From contig DCAE01000136.1 of assembly GCA_002311385.1 (NCBI GenBank), positions 1-5,410 on the forward strand: a stretch of 5,410 nucleotides of DNA, read 5' to 3'. Origin of the DNA: Dehalococcoidia bacterium UBA1141. Its GTDB lineage: Bacteria > Chloroflexota > Dehalococcoidia > Lucifugimonadales > UBA3495. The stretch's first letter is position 1. Every line of letters starts with the position of its first letter. The position numbers were made by a program, and so were the translations under genes. Below the pieces are notes generated by a model. The model saw only the letters and a list, made by a program, of their open reading frames with translations, searched no databases and was not told where the DNA came from. This document shows, one piece after another, positions 5,107-5,410 of this stretch.

Positions 5107-5378
5107 TTAGCCTTCCAGATGCACCGTGGCGGTGATCCGGGGTTCGTCGATAGGGTGATGATGTACTGGCGGCGCGGCGAGATGTGCCAGTCACTGAAAA
5201 AGCCGGATTGCTGGGCGCGAAGAACTATCCCCTTGGCATCGTACATGGTGTTCCAGGACCGGGACAACTTTACGTTATAGCTTAGCTTTTCTCTGCGGTT
5301 AAGAACCAGATATCTTCCCGCTAGCGCTGGGAGCACCTGCGCTGTGGCCTCATTATTTCGATCCTCGTTTGTAGCCAA
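5107..5378 (-). pseudogene. cupin-domain protein remnant with internal out-of-frame deletion
   Basis: From 5378 the minus strand encodes NTMYDAKGIVLRAQQSGFF and then SDWHISPRRQYIITL (residues about 43-76). This is the first beta-strand pair of a small cupin family with the signature 'DWHxAPRRQYVIxLxGExE'; H65 would be a metal ligand. The barrel does not continue: the frame turns into non-cupin sequence, runs through the terminator hairpin and stops only at 5001-5003. One base over, the frame IDEPRITATVHLEG ends in TAA at 5107-5109 just before the terminator, like the C-terminal strand of such cupins. The simplest reading is deletion of the middle of the domain (roughly 35-45 codons, including the GxGD and GHxTR parts) out of frame. 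The 5' end is doubtful too: TTG at 5378 directly follows a TAA, without a ribosome binding site or ATG. Confidence 0.55.
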
Positions 5379-5391
5379 TTATAGGCTTTTG

Positions 5392-5410
5392 TGGTGGAGA
5401 CGGGGGAGAG
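5392..5410 (-). ncRNA. ssrA: 3' end of a tmRNA-like (ssrA) RNA, cut by the right window edge
   Basis: The minus strand reads CTCTCCCCCGTCTCCACCA, ending in an encoded CCA at 5394-5392. The terminal GTCTCCACCA, preceded by a run of C, is the usual 3' end of many bacterial tmRNAs, pairing with a 5' GGGGAC. The last part of the T arm and the 3' acceptor strand would be all that is inside the window. The C run seems one base different from the standard T-stem arrangement (expected pattern TTCRANT-CCCCC directly before the acceptor), so it could be a degenerate copy, such as an attachment-site duplicate, or a tRNA. Only 19 bases are available, so this is tentative. Confidence 0.4.

Noticed and set aside
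4988..5194. Minus-strand ORF of 68 codons
   Set aside because: It is the third frame over the cupin remnant and runs through the terminator; the composition is that of a shadow frame.
5038..5280. Plus-strand ORF of 80 codons
   Set aside because: It is antisense to the cupin remnant and starts inside the terminator region; it has no ribosome binding site and no family features.
1..5410. CRISPR array, tandem repeats, complete tRNA or rRNA genes
   Set aside because: No regularly spaced repeats or complete cloverleaf sequences were seen; only the partial tmRNA-like end at the right edge remains.

Overview
This window looks like an accessory, partly decayed stretch of a free-living bacterial chromosome of moderate GC content. 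It holds three intact genes, all read on the minus strand, separated by fragments of at least five other genes. The gene mix (an EstB-type serine hydrolase, a GMC flavoprotein oxidoreductase, an acetamidase/formamidase remnant, a spermidine-synthase-like methyltransferase-fold protein and a cupin), together with a CTGTCGAA/TTCGACAG intergenic repeat, would fit a Chloroflexota lineage such as the SAR202 clade. That placement is an impression from gene content, not a demonstrated assignment.

Layout from left to right. At 1-168 (minus) a coding-like helical fragment runs off the left edge and may be the C-terminal part of a serine recombinase. At 157-354 (plus) there is a 65-residue ORF of unknown function. 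It converges on a complete beta-lactamase-family serine hydrolase (351-1505, minus), and the two stop codons share a TTAA. The spacer 1506-1741 has no gene but carries two perfect-stem inverted repeats, one of them a widespread intergenic type. Next come the last third of an acetamidase/formamidase (1742-2032, minus) and, overlapping it by ATGA, a full-length GMC oxidoreductase (2029-3561, minus). Two overlapping coding-like micro-ORFs (3574-3772) lie directly upstream of the GMC gene.

The stretch 3773-4256 has no intact gene. On the plus strand there is a decayed helix-turn-helix gene of transposase/integrase type with an in-frame TGA and a frameshift (3885-4117). Facing it on the minus strand is a 25-codon remnant of the N-terminus of Tex, the S1-domain transcription accessory protein (4114-4191). 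Both stop in the same CTAG, inside a 10-bp palindrome. A terminator (4214-4246) follows the intact spermidine-synthase-like gene (4257-4928, minus), which has its own promoter with a perfect TATAAT box (4977-5004). To the right is a cupin gene (5107-5378, minus) that seems to have lost its middle by an out-of-frame deletion, followed by its still recognisable intrinsic terminator (5049-5080). At the right edge, 5392-5410 (minus) ends in GTCTCCACCA, which resembles the 3' end of a tmRNA (ssrA).

Reading the parts together: ssrA 3' ends are common integration sites for genomic islands. A tmRNA-like end next to a promoterless gene fragment, recombinase- and transposase-like remnants and many truncated genes suggests an old island or rearrangement hotspot. 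The surviving genes are not an obvious single pathway. GMC oxidoreductase and the acetamidase remnant were probably one oxidative/amide-catabolic operon, and the serine hydrolase and the spermidine-synthase-like gene look independently transcribed.
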